Shown piece by piece: positions 17,162-26,234 of a stretch of DNA of 64,000 nt (positions are counted from its first letter, which is position 1; the number at the start of each line of letters is the position of its first letter). This DNA comes from Fervidobacterium_A thailandense (GTDB lineage: Bacteria; Thermotogota; Thermotogae; Thermotogales; Fervidobacteriaceae), in assembly GCF_041505935.1 (NCBI RefSeq), contig NZ_CP140110.1; one strand, 5' to 3'. The notes under the pieces were generated by a model, which was given only the letters and a program-made list of their open reading frames with translations, was not told where the DNA came from and did no database searches. Position numbers and translations under genes: made by a program.

Positions 17162-18425
17162 CCGCCGCCTTCAACTTTTCCTCGAGTCCGTGCTTTTGAA
17201 GTATCTCGATAATATCCTCAAGCATAAGCTTGGCTTCCTTTCTGTACTTTCCCATGTACGCTTTTACGTACTCGCTCACCACTTCGAACTCACCCTTCTC
17301 GTTCTTCGTAACAATTATATCAACCCTATCCGGCAGTACAAGTTTCACCGGTTCAGGCTTTCTGAAGTCCACAGACTTGAGGTCAATCGTCCCAACAAAC
17401 AACTTCTTACTTTCCCTGACAACGTTCCAAATCGCAAGTTTCAACTTGTCTAGGTTCGTACCGATTACCGCAGATATCGGTAGAACAGATTTCCCGATCG
17501 CTTTTTCGATCTCCCTTGTTCGCTTCTCAACCTCTTCCGGGCTCAAAAGATCCGCTTTGTTGCCAACAACGATTTCTGGCTTCGATGCCAGCTCGGGGTT
17601 GAAGAATTCCAGTTCCTTCCTTATATCGTAATAGTCCTGTAGTGGATCCCTTCCCTCGCTACCGGCAATATCCAAAACATGAACGATTACACTACATCTT
17701 TCCACATGTTTCAAAAAGACGTTTCCCAGTCCACGTCCTTCACTTGCGCCTTTGATTAACCCGGGAACGTCAGCGACAACGAAAGACGTCTCCGGAGTGT
17801 TGTCTATCGTAACCACGCCGAGATTCGGCACAAGTGTTGTAAAGTGGTAATTTGCAATCTTCGGCCGCGCGTTGCTTATGCGGGCGATGATGGAACTCTT
17901 ACCAACGTTCGGATAGCCGATCAACCCAGCATCGGCCAGCAACTTAAGTTCCAAAAGTACGTGCCTTTCTTCACCCTTGACACCTTGCTCGGCAAATCTC
18001 GGCGCCTGATTTGTGGAAGATTTAAAATGCGTATTCCCGCGTCCGCCCTTACCTCCACGCGCAACACAACAGTACTTACCTGGCTCGTCAAGATCGGCTA
18101 TAAACTCACCAGTGTGGTAATCTTTCACAATCGTTCCAACCGGCACCCGTATGATCAAATCATCACCATTTCTACCGTTCTGCTTCTTCCCGCGTCCGTT
18201 CTCTCCGTTTCCAGCAACGTACCTTTTCTTCTCGGTCAAATGGTACAACGTCGAGAGTGTTGGATCGGCGACGAGGAAGACAAAACCCCCATCTCCACCG
18301 TCCCCACCATCTGGTCCTCCGAACGGGACATATTTCTCGCGCCTGAACGACACGGAGCCATTTCCGCCGTCACCGGCCTTGACGATTATATCCACCACAT
18401 CGACAAACTCCACTTTCGGATTCAT
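17103..18425 (-). CDS. obg: GTPase Obg/CgtA
   Basis: Ribosome-associated GTPase needed for 50S maturation and growth control. It has 440 residues. The Gly-rich Obg fold is at 1-155 (AGDGGNGSVSFRREKYVPFGGPDGG in pieces). The G domain has GYPNVGKS at 170-177, DVPGLIKGASEGRGLG and NKADL. A C-terminal OCT domain follows. ATG 18425 is used because the family starts at this VEFVDVVDI stretch. It lies 38 bases after the terminator that follows two tRNA genes, so it is expressed by read-through or a promoter I cannot see. Confidence 0.95.
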   Translation of the reverse strand: MNPKVEFVDVVDIIVKAGDGGNGSVSFRREKYVPFGGPDGGDGGDGGFVFLVADPTLSTLYHLTEKKRYVAGNGENGRGKKQNGRNGDDLIIRVPVGTIVKDYHTGEFIADLDEPGKYCCVARGGKGGRGNTHFKSSTNQAPRFAEQGVKGEERHVLLELKLLADAGLIGYPNVGKSSIIARISNARPKIANYHFTTLVPNLGVVTIDNTPETSFVVADVPGLIKGASEGRGLGNVFLKHVERCSVIVHVLDIAGSEGRDPLQDYYDIRKELEFFNPELASKPEIVVGNKADLLSPEEVEKRTREIEKAIGKSVLPISAVIGTNLDKLKLAIWNVVRESKKLFVGTIDLKSVDFRKPEPVKLVLPDRVDIIVTKNEKGEFEVVSEYVKAYMGKYRKEAKLMLEDIIEILQKHGLEEKLKAAGAKDGDTVWIEGVEFIFKE

Positions 18426-18462
18426 CGTGTCACCCCACTCCAAGAATTTAGGAAAGTTTAAC

Positions 18463-18490
18463 AAAAAATATCGGGCTCGCTACGAGCCCG
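18463..18490 (-). terminator. Intrinsic terminator after tRNA-Met/tRNA-Thr
   Basis: Perfect 8-bp stem CGGGCTCG/CGAGCCCG with a 3-base loop (18472-18490), followed on the minus strand by ATA and a run of T. It lies 28 bases after tRNA-Thr and before obg. Confidence 0.85.
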
Positions 18491-18517
18491 GCTTATCGAC
18501 ACAATATTTTCCTGATC

Positions 18518-18593
18518 TGGAGCCAGCGGAGGGACTCGAACCCTCAACCTGCGCATTACGAATGCGTCGCTCTACCGGTTGAGCTACGCTGGC
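18518..18593 (-). tRNA. tRNA-Thr (anticodon CGT)
   Basis: 76 bases including an encoded CCA. The acceptor stem GCCAGCG/CGCTGGC is perfect. The anticodon loop TTCGTAA reads ACG codons. The D arm GCTC/GAGC and T arm GAGGG-TTCGAGT-CCCTC are intact. One A-C mismatch is seen at 27/43 in the anticodon stem. It is transcribed 15 bases after tRNA-Met. Confidence 0.95.
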
Positions 18594-18608
18594 TCACATC
18601 GGAATGGC

Positions 18609-18684
18609 TGGTGGCGGCGAAGGGACTCGAACCCTTGACACGATGATTATGAATCATCCGCTCTAGCCACTGAGCTACGCCGCC
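18609..18684 (-). tRNA. tRNA-Met (anticodon CAT), probably elongator
   Basis: 76 bases with encoded CCA. The acceptor GGCGGCG/CGCCGCC, D arm GCTC/GAGC, anticodon stem GATGA/TCATC and T arm AAGGG/CCCTT are all paired. The anticodon loop is TTCATAA. It lacks the three G-C pairs and the unpaired first base of initiator tRNA, so elongator Met is most likely. A tRNA-Ile2 with lysidine-modified CAT cannot be fully excluded. Confidence 0.9.
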
Positions 18685-18701
18685 ACTCAACCGCATTGCA
18701 A

Positions 18702-18730
18702 ATTCTACCACACGTTCTTGGAAGTGTCAA
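18702..18730 (-). promoter_or_regulatory. Strong promoter of the tRNA-Met/tRNA-Thr unit
   Basis: On the minus strand TTGACA (18730-18725), a 17-base spacer and TAGAAT (18707-18702) form a near-consensus sigma-A promoter. The 5' end of tRNA-Met lies 18 bases downstream of the -10. Confidence 0.9.
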
Positions 18731-18783
18731 GCAGGGGAAGCATTATCGTATTAACTTTCGGAAATGGATTTTCTTTTCATATG

Positions 18784-18797
18784 TGTTATAATATAAT
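18784..18797 (+). promoter_or_regulatory. Promoter of the secreted PHP-domain gene
   Basis: TGTTATAAT at 18784-18792 is an extended -10, directly followed by an overlapping second TATAAT (18792-18797). It lies about 65 bases before the ATG at 18860, which has GGGAGG 9 bases upstream. No good -35 is visible. Confidence 0.6.
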
Positions 18798-18859
18798 GCT
18801 AAATGTTATGTTCTCTGGAAAAAACATGAATGAGTATATGAGACGGGAGGGAACCTTTT

Positions 18860-21217
18860 ATGCGTGTTGCATGTAAAGCTACCGCGAGGATGTTAACGTT
18901 TTTACTCATCGTTACGATGATCGTGCTCACGATGGGTACGGTAAGTGCCCAGGATTTTCAGCAGGATTTTCAAATATTTTACGGCAACCTTCATTCTCAC
19001 ACATCGTTCTCGGATGGTCGCGGTACTCCGGAGGAAGCCTACGAGCATGCAAGGAGATATGGTGACGTACTTGCCGTTACGGATCATTGCTATTATCTAA
19101 AAACCCCTATCAACGGCACCAGCAAAGTTTTACGTACCATCCAAGCGGCGAGAAACGCGACCGTTCCGGGAAAGTTCGTCGGACTGCAAGGCTTTGAATG
19201 GACAGCCGGTTCCGGTCACATTAACGTTTACGAGACGGAAGAGATCATAACGCGCGACGAAAAAGGGGACTTGAAAGATTTTTACGAGTGGATCGTGAGG
19301 GTCAAAAAGCTTGCCCAGTTCAACCATCCGGGAATGACATTCGGAAACTTCCAAGACTTCGTGTACTATCCGGAAGCGGATCTGTATGTGAACCTCGTAG
19401 AAATCGGTAATGGAAGTGCTTCCCGTAGCGATACTATTAGCGACGAGATGTTCCAAAACTTCATCCTCGCCCTGAACCGCGGATGGCACGTCTCTCCCAC
19501 CGCAAACCAGGATAACCACCGTGAGAACTGGTTGAGTGCGAACGATTCCAGAACGGGCATACTTGCAAGAGACCTAACCTACGAAGCGATCATGGACGCG
19601 CTGTGGAATCGACGCACGTTCGCTTCCGAGGACAAAAATGTCAAAGTATTCTTCTGGGGTGACGGTGCCATCATGGGAAGCATCGTCCGAAAAAGTCCCG
19701 GTAGCACCGTGAAGCTTAAGCTAACTTACGAAGACCCGAGCGATCCAGCCGACACGGTGATTCTCTACTCCCAAAGTGGCATCCTGTTCCGTGCCGATAA
19801 TTTTGCAAAAGACAAGTTCACGCTTGAACAGGAATTCCAACTTCCCGATGGATACGAGTGGTTCTTTTACTACATCAAACAGAAAGACGGTGACGAGATC
19901 GTTTCAGCACCGATCTGGTATGAAGTCGCTCAACCCGTGAAGGTCAACTACGTGAGAATAGGTCCTTCAAGACCGTCAATCAGGGACACCGTTACCGTAA
20001 CGTACGATGTTTACAATTCCTCGAATGAAGCTCGGCACGTAAAGTTGTCCATCAAAGTCGACGGCAACAAGTTCTTCGAGGAAACCTTAGACCTGAAGCC
20101 CTACGCTGTCATGTACGATAAACGCGTCACGATTGAACCGCTGGAAGCTGGTAAACACAGGATTGATTTCGAAGTCAACGATCAAATTGTCCAGAACTGG
20201 ACCTTCGAAGTAAGTGAAAGTGCGGGATTGCGCGTTCTGGTCGACAGGCTTCACGAGAACGACATCAACCAAGAAGTTTTATCCTTTCTCGAGGCACTAC
20301 AGAAAAATGGCCACGAGATCCTCTATCCGGAGACTGTACTGGCTGGCTACGACAATATCGACGTTGTCCTCTTAATTACACCGAGCAAGGCCGGATTGAG
20401 CTTCTTCAAAGATCTCATGGACATGGAAATCGAGTGGCTGAACAATTTCAAAGGTCACGTATACCTGGTGCGCGGTTCGGATGCTGAGTATTTCGAAATC
20501 TACAAACAGTTGATAAAGAACGCGAAGGTTTTTGAGGATGTACGTAATTTATTTGAAGAATTCCAGATAAGCGGTGTTCAACAGCGGAAACTCCAACCGG
20601 TGGTGTTCATAGACCAGGGGCACGAGAACGACTACACCAGCCGTTACCTCACAAAGCTTGAGTCGTTTTTGAAGTCGCTGGGGAAGGAAGTAAGGTACGT
20701 TACAAAGTTGACGGACCTGGATGGGGAATACCTGATACTTATGAACGGGAAGGGGTACTCCGACGACGAGGTTCAGTCGATCGTGAAGTTCGTACTGAAC
20801 GGTGGGATTCTCATTATAACCTCAAAGAGCGATTATCAAAACGGAGGGAACACGGAAGAGCTGAACTTAATTCTCGACGCTCTTAACTCCCCGGTACTCT
20901 TCAACGACGACCAGGTCGTTGACAAGGTGAACAACTACGGCGCCGATTACAAAGTCCTGGCTGGAGGTGTTCGATTCTATTCCGCATGCTCGCTTCTCAT
21001 CGTCGGTGACGACGTCGAGGTACTTCTCGCATCCGAAACAGCCTCTTCCGTCGATGCAGATGGGAGAAAGGATGCAAAACCTGTAGACAGGGTTGTGTTG
21101 GCCTCTCGGTTCAAACGTGGTAGCGGGACAGTGATCGTACTGGGCAAAGCGGTCTTCTCGGATTACGATTTTGAACCGAACAGGGCATTTATCGAAACAC
21201 TTTTTAGACAGCGCTAA
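18860..21217 (+). CDS. Secreted multidomain PHP-type metallophosphoesterase (CehA/McbA-like)
   Basis: A 785-residue exported protein. A signal peptide occupies about 1-30 (hydrophobic core then TVSA). A PHP domain covers about 35-290 with metal ligands in GNLHSHTSFSDG, VTDHCYY, FNHPGM and the late NQDNH. A beta-sandwich (about 335-445) resembles CARDB/Ig folds. Two Rossmann/glutamine amidotransferase-like segments follow (about 450-560 and 590-785), without a clear catalytic Cys. CehA-type PHP proteins hydrolyse phosphoesters or carbamates. The extracellular substrate here is unknown. It is monocistronic, with its own promoter and the clpC promoter behind it. Confidence 0.82.
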   Translation: MRVACKATARMLTFLLIVTMIVLTMGTVSAQDFQQDFQIFYGNLHSHTSFSDGRGTPEEAYEHARRYGDVLAVTDHCYYLKTPINGTSKVLRTIQAARNATVPGKFVGLQGFEWTAGSGHINVYETEEIITRDEKGDLKDFYEWIVRVKKLAQFNHPGMTFGNFQDFVYYPEADLYVNLVEIGNGSASRSDTISDEMFQNFILALNRGWHVSPTANQDNHRENWLSANDSRTGILARDLTYEAIMDALWNRRTFASEDKNVKVFFWGDGAIMGSIVRKSPGSTVKLKLTYEDPSDPADTVILYSQSGILFRADNFAKDKFTLEQEFQLPDGYEWFFYYIKQKDGDEIVSAPIWYEVAQPVKVNYVRIGPSRPSIRDTVTVTYDVYNSSNEARHVKLSIKVDGNKFFEETLDLKPYAVMYDKRVTIEPLEAGKHRIDFEVNDQIVQNWTFEVSESAGLRVLVDRLHENDINQEVLSFLEALQKNGHEILYPETVLAGYDNIDVVLLITPSKAGLSFFKDLMDMEIEWLNNFKGHVYLVRGSDAEYFEIYKQLIKNAKVFEDVRNLFEEFQISGVQQRKLQPVVFIDQGHENDYTSRYLTKLESFLKSLGKEVRYVTKLTDLDGEYLILMNGKGYSDDEVQSIVKFVLNGGILIITSKSDYQNGGNTEELNLILDALNSPVLFNDDQVVDKVNNYGADYKVLAGGVRFYSACSLLIVGDDVEVLLASETASSVDADGRKDAKPVDRVVLASRFKRGSGTVIVLGKAVFSDYDFEPNRAFIETLFRQR

Positions 21218-21251
21218 AATCGTTTTGACACCAAGGAAAGTGAGTGTAAGT

Positions 21252-21279
21252 TTGATTTTTTTCATGGACGTGGTATAAT
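21252..21279 (+). promoter_or_regulatory. Promoter of clpC
   Basis: TTGATT (21252-21257), 16-base spacer and TGG-TATAAT (-10 at 21274-21279) form an extended -10 promoter. It leaves a leader of about 85 bases before the clpC ATG at 21371. I see no CtsR-like direct heptamers or CIRCE in the leader. Confidence 0.75.
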
Positions 21280-21370
21280 AGTTTTCAGAGGCAAACAATT
21301 GCTCCGGATTTTCAATTCATCGCCTTCTGGATGTTTCCAGAGAGGTGTTTGTAATGTGAGGTGATGACGC

Positions 21371-23857
21371 ATGTTCGATAAATTTTCGGAAAGATCGGCA
21401 AGGGTATTCGTAACGGCTCAAGAAGAGGCCAAAGATCTCGGGCATTCCTACGTTGGAACCGAGCACTTGTTGCTTGCCATACTGAAACTTAACGACAAAC
21501 CACTTTCAACGATCCTCGAACGCTACGGACTTACGTACGCACGCGTAAAAAATGAAGTCATTTCCATCGTCGGTATGGGCATGCGGGGCTTCATAATGTC
21601 ACCGCAGATGACACCGCGTGCAAGAAAAGTTACAGAAATTGCTTTCGAGGAAGCAAGAATGTCCGGTAGTGATAAGATAGAACCGGAACACCTTTTGCTT
21701 GGGATTTTGCGTGAGGGTGAAGGTATCGCAATACACATACTTAAGAAGTTGAATGTCAATATTGCGAACCTTCGTCGGGAGCTTTCCGAAAATGTGAGCG
21801 ACGAGGACTACACCGAAGAGGCTCCGGGACTTCCAGGTAGCTCGGAGGAAGTCTTTACTTCTCCCGCTGTTCGCCAGCTTGAAGGCTTTGGTGTAGACCT
21901 CACCGCGATGGCGATGAAAGGTGAACTTGACCCCGTTATCGGCAGGGAAGCGGAAATAGAACGAGTGATGCAAATTCTCGTTCGCCGAAAGAAAAACAAC
22001 CCCGTGCTCATCGGTGAACCCGGGGTTGGAAAGAGTGCGATCGTTGAAGGATTAGCCCAGAAGATCGTATCCGGTGAAGTTCCCGAACCGCTTAAGGGAA
22101 AAACTATCTTCTCTCTGGACGTTGCCGCGATCGTTGCCGGTACCAAGTATCGTGGTGAGTTTGAAAAACGTATGAAGAAATTACTCCAGGTAGTTAGGAG
22201 TAACAAAGACATAATCCTTTTCATCGACGAATTGCACATGATCGTCGGTGCAGGTTCGGCCGAAGGTGCGGTCGATGCGGCTAACATCTTAAAACCAGCG
22301 CTCGCTCGCGGTGAACTCAGGTGTATTGGTGCAACAACACCAGATGAGTACAGAAAGTACATCGAGAAGGACGCCGCGCTGGAGAGAAGGTTCCAGAAGA
22401 TATACGTTCAGGAACCGAACGCGGAGATGACTCTGGAGATACTCAAAGGCCTTAAATCGAAGTACGAAATGCACCATAAAGTGGTGTACACCGAAAAGGC
22501 GCTCGAAGCAGCGGTTTATCTATCCCAGCGCTACGTACCGGATCAGTTCTTGCCAGACAAAGCTATCGATGTGATGGACGAGGCCGGTGCACGTGCAAGG
22601 TTGAAACTCTTTGTCATCCCAAGCGAGTTACAGCTCTTGAAGCTCCAAATAGACTCAGTGAGATCTGAGAAAGAAACGGCCGTTGCAAGTCAGGATTATG
22701 AAAGAGCTGCGGAACTCAAGGCCAGAGAACAAGCTTTGAGGGAAGAATATAACGAAAAATACAATGAATGGAGAAGAGAAGTTGAGAATAAGGTGGTCAC
22801 AGTTGATGTGCCCGATATTGAGGAAGTAGTGGCCGGATGGACTGGTATACCGTTGAAGCGTCTTGAAGAGTCTGAACGTGAAAAACTCCTAAAACTCGAG
22901 GATGCGCTCCACGAACGCGTCGTTGGACAAGACGAAGCGATCGGTGCCATCGCAAGGGCGATCCGCAGGGCAAGGAGTGGACTGAAAGACCCACGCAGGC
23001 CCGTAGGTGTTTTCCTCTTCCTCGGACCGACAGGAGTAGGTAAGACTGAACTTGCGAAAGCACTTGCCGAATATCTGTTCGGTGATGAGAAAGCGTTGCT
23101 GCGTTTTGATATGAGCGAATACATGGAAAAGTTCGCCGTTTCCAGGCTCATAGGGGCTCCTCCGGGATATGTGGGTTACGAAGAAGGAGGAGAGCTCACT
23201 GAACGTGTCAGAAGGCGACCATTCTCGGTGATACTCTTCGATGAGATTGAAAAAGCACACCCAGATGTCTTCAACATACTGCTACAGATAATGGATGACG
23301 GCAGGCTTACGGACTCTCAAGGCCACGTTGTGGACTTCAGGAACACGATAATCATAATGACCAGTAACATAGGTAGTACCGAAATCGTGTCCGGTAGAAA
23401 GTCTCTTGGATTCGTCGAAGGAGAAGAAAAGCAAAGGGAATTCAGCGAGATGAAAGATAAGGTCCTTGAAGAAGTCAAACGCGTCTTCAAACCCGAGTTC
23501 ATAAACAGGATCGACGAGATCATCGTTTTCCACAAACTCTCGAAGGAACACATCGAAAAGATTATCGACATACTCCTCAAGGATGTTAGAAAGCGCCTTG
23601 CGGAGAAAAACATCGATTTAGAGCTTTCGCCGGAAGCCAAAGAGTTCCTCATCAAGGTCGGATTCGACCAAGTGTACGGTGCAAGACCGTTAAAGCGTGC
23701 AATCCAGAGGTACATCGAGGATCCTTTGGCCGAGAAACTGCTTAGCGGTGAGATCGAACCTGACACGGAAGTCTTAGTTGTTCCCGCGGACGATAAGCTT
23801 GTGTTCGAGAAGGTGCGAAAAAAGAAAGGTGAAAAAACGAAGGTTAAAAAGACCTGA
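21371..23857 (+). CDS. clpC: ATP-dependent Clp protease ATP-binding subunit ClpC
   Basis: AAA+ unfoldase of 828 residues that feeds ClpP or acts in protein quality control. Two N-terminal Clp_N repeats lie in about 1-145. AAA-1 has GEPGVGKS near 214. A middle domain carries the UVR motif DYERAAELKAREQALREEY. AAA-2 has GPTGVGKT near 552, and the C-terminal D2-small domain ends with a Lys-rich tail. All Walker A and B motifs are intact. It is followed 20 bases later by radA, matching the clpC-radA order common in bacteria. Confidence 0.95.
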   Translation: MFDKFSERSARVFVTAQEEAKDLGHSYVGTEHLLLAILKLNDKPLSTILERYGLTYARVKNEVISIVGMGMRGFIMSPQMTPRARKVTEIAFEEARMSGSDKIEPEHLLLGILREGEGIAIHILKKLNVNIANLRRELSENVSDEDYTEEAPGLPGSSEEVFTSPAVRQLEGFGVDLTAMAMKGELDPVIGREAEIERVMQILVRRKKNNPVLIGEPGVGKSAIVEGLAQKIVSGEVPEPLKGKTIFSLDVAAIVAGTKYRGEFEKRMKKLLQVVRSNKDIILFIDELHMIVGAGSAEGAVDAANILKPALARGELRCIGATTPDEYRKYIEKDAALERRFQKIYVQEPNAEMTLEILKGLKSKYEMHHKVVYTEKALEAAVYLSQRYVPDQFLPDKAIDVMDEAGARARLKLFVIPSELQLLKLQIDSVRSEKETAVASQDYERAAELKAREQALREEYNEKYNEWRREVENKVVTVDVPDIEEVVAGWTGIPLKRLEESEREKLLKLEDALHERVVGQDEAIGAIARAIRRARSGLKDPRRPVGVFLFLGPTGVGKTELAKALAEYLFGDEKALLRFDMSEYMEKFAVSRLIGAPPGYVGYEEGGELTERVRRRPFSVILFDEIEKAHPDVFNILLQIMDDGRLTDSQGHVVDFRNTIIIMTSNIGSTEIVSGRKSLGFVEGEEKQREFSEMKDKVLEEVKRVFKPEFINRIDEIIVFHKLSKEHIEKIIDILLKDVRKRLAEKNIDLELSPEAKEFLIKVGFDQVYGARPLKRAIQRYIEDPLAEKLLSGEIEPDTEVLVVPADDKLVFEKVRKKKGEKTKVKKT

Positions 23858-23877
23858 TAAACCAAGGTGAAAGTAAA

Positions 23878-25281
23878 ATGCCAAAGCAAAAGGTAGTCTA
23901 CGTTTGCGACAAATGTGGCTACGAATCCCCCAAATGGTTCGGCCGGTGTCCAGTGTGCGGGGAGTGGAATAGCGCTAAAGAATTCAAATTGAAGAGCACG
24001 TCGGTCGAATCGATATCGCAGGAAGGACTCGAATCAACGGGGAACGGGAAACCCATTCCCCGTTTTTTTGATTTAGTCTCCGCACTTCGCGAAGCGGAAA
24101 TCAAGCGAACGAAGGTCGGAATAGAGAGCCTCGATACTTTACTGAACGGTGGAATCGTACCGGGACAGGTTATCCTACTTGGTGGTGAGCCAGGTGTCGG
24201 AAAGAGTACCTTGGCGCTCCAAATTTGTGACCGTGTCGCTTCGGAAAACAAACGTGCGTACTACGTTTCCGGAGAAGAGAGTGTCCAACAAGTTGCACTT
24301 AGGGCCAAGAGGTTGAATATCTCTAACCCTGGCATAATCATCTCATCTGAAACACAAATCGAGAAAATTTTGGATGGTATCGATGTCGATAAAACTGCCC
24401 TGTTGGTTATCGACTCGATCCAAACACTGAGTAGTGAGGACATCGATTCACCGGTTGGCGGTGTTGTGCAAATACGCGCGGTTGTGGAAAAAGTACGACT
24501 CTTTTCTAAGAAATACGGTATACCATCACTGTTAATCGCGCACGTAACGAAGGAGGGACTCATAGCTGGTCCAAAACTCGTTGAACACGTTGTGGATACC
24601 GTCATTTACTTTGAAGGGGAACGCACGACAGACTTTCGGATCCTTAGAGTCCAGAAAAACCGTTACGGTCCAAGTGGTGAGTTAACGATATTCCAAATGA
24701 CCCACCAAGGGCTTGAGGGTTTATCGGAGGATTCGCTCATAACCTACACAGATGCCCCAGGTAACGTGTTCACCAGCGTGTTCGAGGGTCTGAGGCCTAT
24801 AAACGTCCAGATACAAGCACTGGTTTCGAGGGTTAAAATGGCCTCCGGAAGAAGGATCGCGCATGGAGTGGATATAAGGAAAGTCATTATCATATCCGCG
24901 GTACTTTCCAAACACCTGAATTTACCCCTTGATTTCCACGATATTTACCTGAACGTGTCGGGAGGAATAAACGTAACCGATCCCGGATGCGAGCTGGCAA
25001 TCGCGGGAGCCATAGTATCCTCATTTTTGGACGTCTACATGGGAGACACCCTTATGGTGGGAGAAGTGGCACTCGATGGTAGTGTGCGATCCGCACTGAA
25101 CCTACCAAAGAGGGTGGAAAACGCCAAAAGTTTGAAGATTTCAACCATTGTTATACCGAAAGCCTCGAATCTGGAATGGAAAAGTGTCGCTCAGGACAGT
25201 ACCTCGAAATTAATCAAGGTAGGACACGTACGGGAGTTGTTCGAGTTAATCGTTGAGCGCAAAGACGGGCAGAAGAACTGA
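23878..25281 (+). CDS. radA: DNA repair protein RadA (Sms)
   Basis: RecA-related branch-migration helicase used in recombinational repair. It has 467 residues. The zinc finger has Cys10, 13, 24 and 27. Walker A GGEPGVGKST starts at about 101. The KNRYGPSGE motif near 260 is diagnostic. A C-terminal Lon-protease-like domain lacks peptidase residues. It lies in a probable operon after clpC, with degV downstream. Confidence 0.95.
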   Translation: MPKQKVVYVCDKCGYESPKWFGRCPVCGEWNSAKEFKLKSTSVESISQEGLESTGNGKPIPRFFDLVSALREAEIKRTKVGIESLDTLLNGGIVPGQVILLGGEPGVGKSTLALQICDRVASENKRAYYVSGEESVQQVALRAKRLNISNPGIIISSETQIEKILDGIDVDKTALLVIDSIQTLSSEDIDSPVGGVVQIRAVVEKVRLFSKKYGIPSLLIAHVTKEGLIAGPKLVEHVVDTVIYFEGERTTDFRILRVQKNRYGPSGELTIFQMTHQGLEGLSEDSLITYTDAPGNVFTSVFEGLRPINVQIQALVSRVKMASGRRIAHGVDIRKVIIISAVLSKHLNLPLDFHDIYLNVSGGINVTDPGCELAIAGAIVSSFLDVYMGDTLMVGEVALDGSVRSALNLPKRVENAKSLKISTIVIPKASNLEWKSVAQDSTSKLIKVGHVRELFELIVERKDGQKN

Positions 25282-25314
25282 GACCGAAAATCCTGGTGTG
25301 GGAGGTATTGGCTC

Positions 25315-26181
25315 ATGGCAAAGTACAAGATACTCCTAGATAGCACTTCCGATTTTCCGAAGGAACTGTTGGAGAGGTTGGACGTTGATATCGTTCCGTT
25401 GTACGTCAACTGGCCAAACGGCGAGGTTGAAAAGGATGACACGAGGGACTTAGGGGAACTGAAGGAGTTCTACGATAAACTCAGAAATGCTCAGGAACTC
25501 CCCAAAAGTTCGCAACCGAGTGTGGAAGACTGGAGACGGAAGTACGAAGAGGTCCAAAAACAAGGTTACGATGGTATTTTGGTCATAACGATCTCCAGTG
25601 CCATGTCCGGAACGTACAATTCGGCGCGTTTGGCAGCGCATGAAGTTTCCATCCCGGTGCGCGTTGTGGACTCGAAAATGGCTTCAACAGCTATATCACC
25701 GATGGCAAGATACGCACGCGAACTCTTCGAACTCGGTGTCAACCTCGACAAAGTAACTGAAGAGCTTGAAAAGAAGATTGCTGCGAAGGGATTTGGCGCA
25801 TTCTTCTTCGTACAAGACTTCAACTTCTTGGTGAAGGGTGGTAGAGTGAGTAGATTCGCCGGTTTCGTCGGTTCACTACTTAAAATCAGAGTTGGAATAT
25901 ACATAAACGAGGAAGGTAATATGGTCCCGTTTGCAAAAGCTCGAGGTTTAAAAGCCATCACCGACGAGCTGATCAAAAAAGCTCAGGAGGAAGGTTTCAA
26001 ACCAGGTGACACTGTCGACCTGTACATGGTGAGTTGCGACAACATGGATGAAGCTAAGGAAATCGAAAAAGTCCTTCGCGAAGTTTACAAGGTAAAGAAC
26101 GTTTACTACACGCCCACGGGAAAGGTTATCTCCTTGCACGTTGGCCCAGGGCAGGCTGGGTTTGGAATCGAAAAGTTCTGA
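25315..26181 (+). CDS. DegV family fatty-acid-binding protein
   Basis: A 288-residue two-domain DegV fold. The N-terminal LLDSTSDFPKEL carries the conserved DSTSD motif, and the ligand-contact region ITISSAMSGTYNSA follows. The late segment HVGPGQAGF is the family's usual C-terminal G-x-G motif. DegV (FakB-like) proteins bind fatty acids. In Firmicutes they present them to FakA kinase, but no FakA gene is nearby. The ATG is 8 bases after GGAGGT. It follows radA by 33 bases. Confidence 0.92.
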   Translation: MAKYKILLDSTSDFPKELLERLDVDIVPLYVNWPNGEVEKDDTRDLGELKEFYDKLRNAQELPKSSQPSVEDWRRKYEEVQKQGYDGILVITISSAMSGTYNSARLAAHEVSIPVRVVDSKMASTAISPMARYARELFELGVNLDKVTEELEKKIAAKGFGAFFFVQDFNFLVKGGRVSRFAGFVGSLLKIRVGIYINEEGNMVPFAKARGLKAITDELIKKAQEEGFKPGDTVDLYMVSCDNMDEAKEIEKVLREVYKVKNVYYTPTGKVISLHVGPGQAGFGIEKF

Positions 26182-26234
26182 TACATTATATTTGTGTAGC
26201 TTTTCTCAATGCTGTAACGTCGGGAGGTTATCCG

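Noticed and set aside
21280..21370. Possible heat-shock operator (CIRCE or CtsR box) in the clpC leader
   Set aside because: Neither the CIRCE inverted repeat nor tandem heptamers were found by reading; only the promoter and ribosome site are clear.
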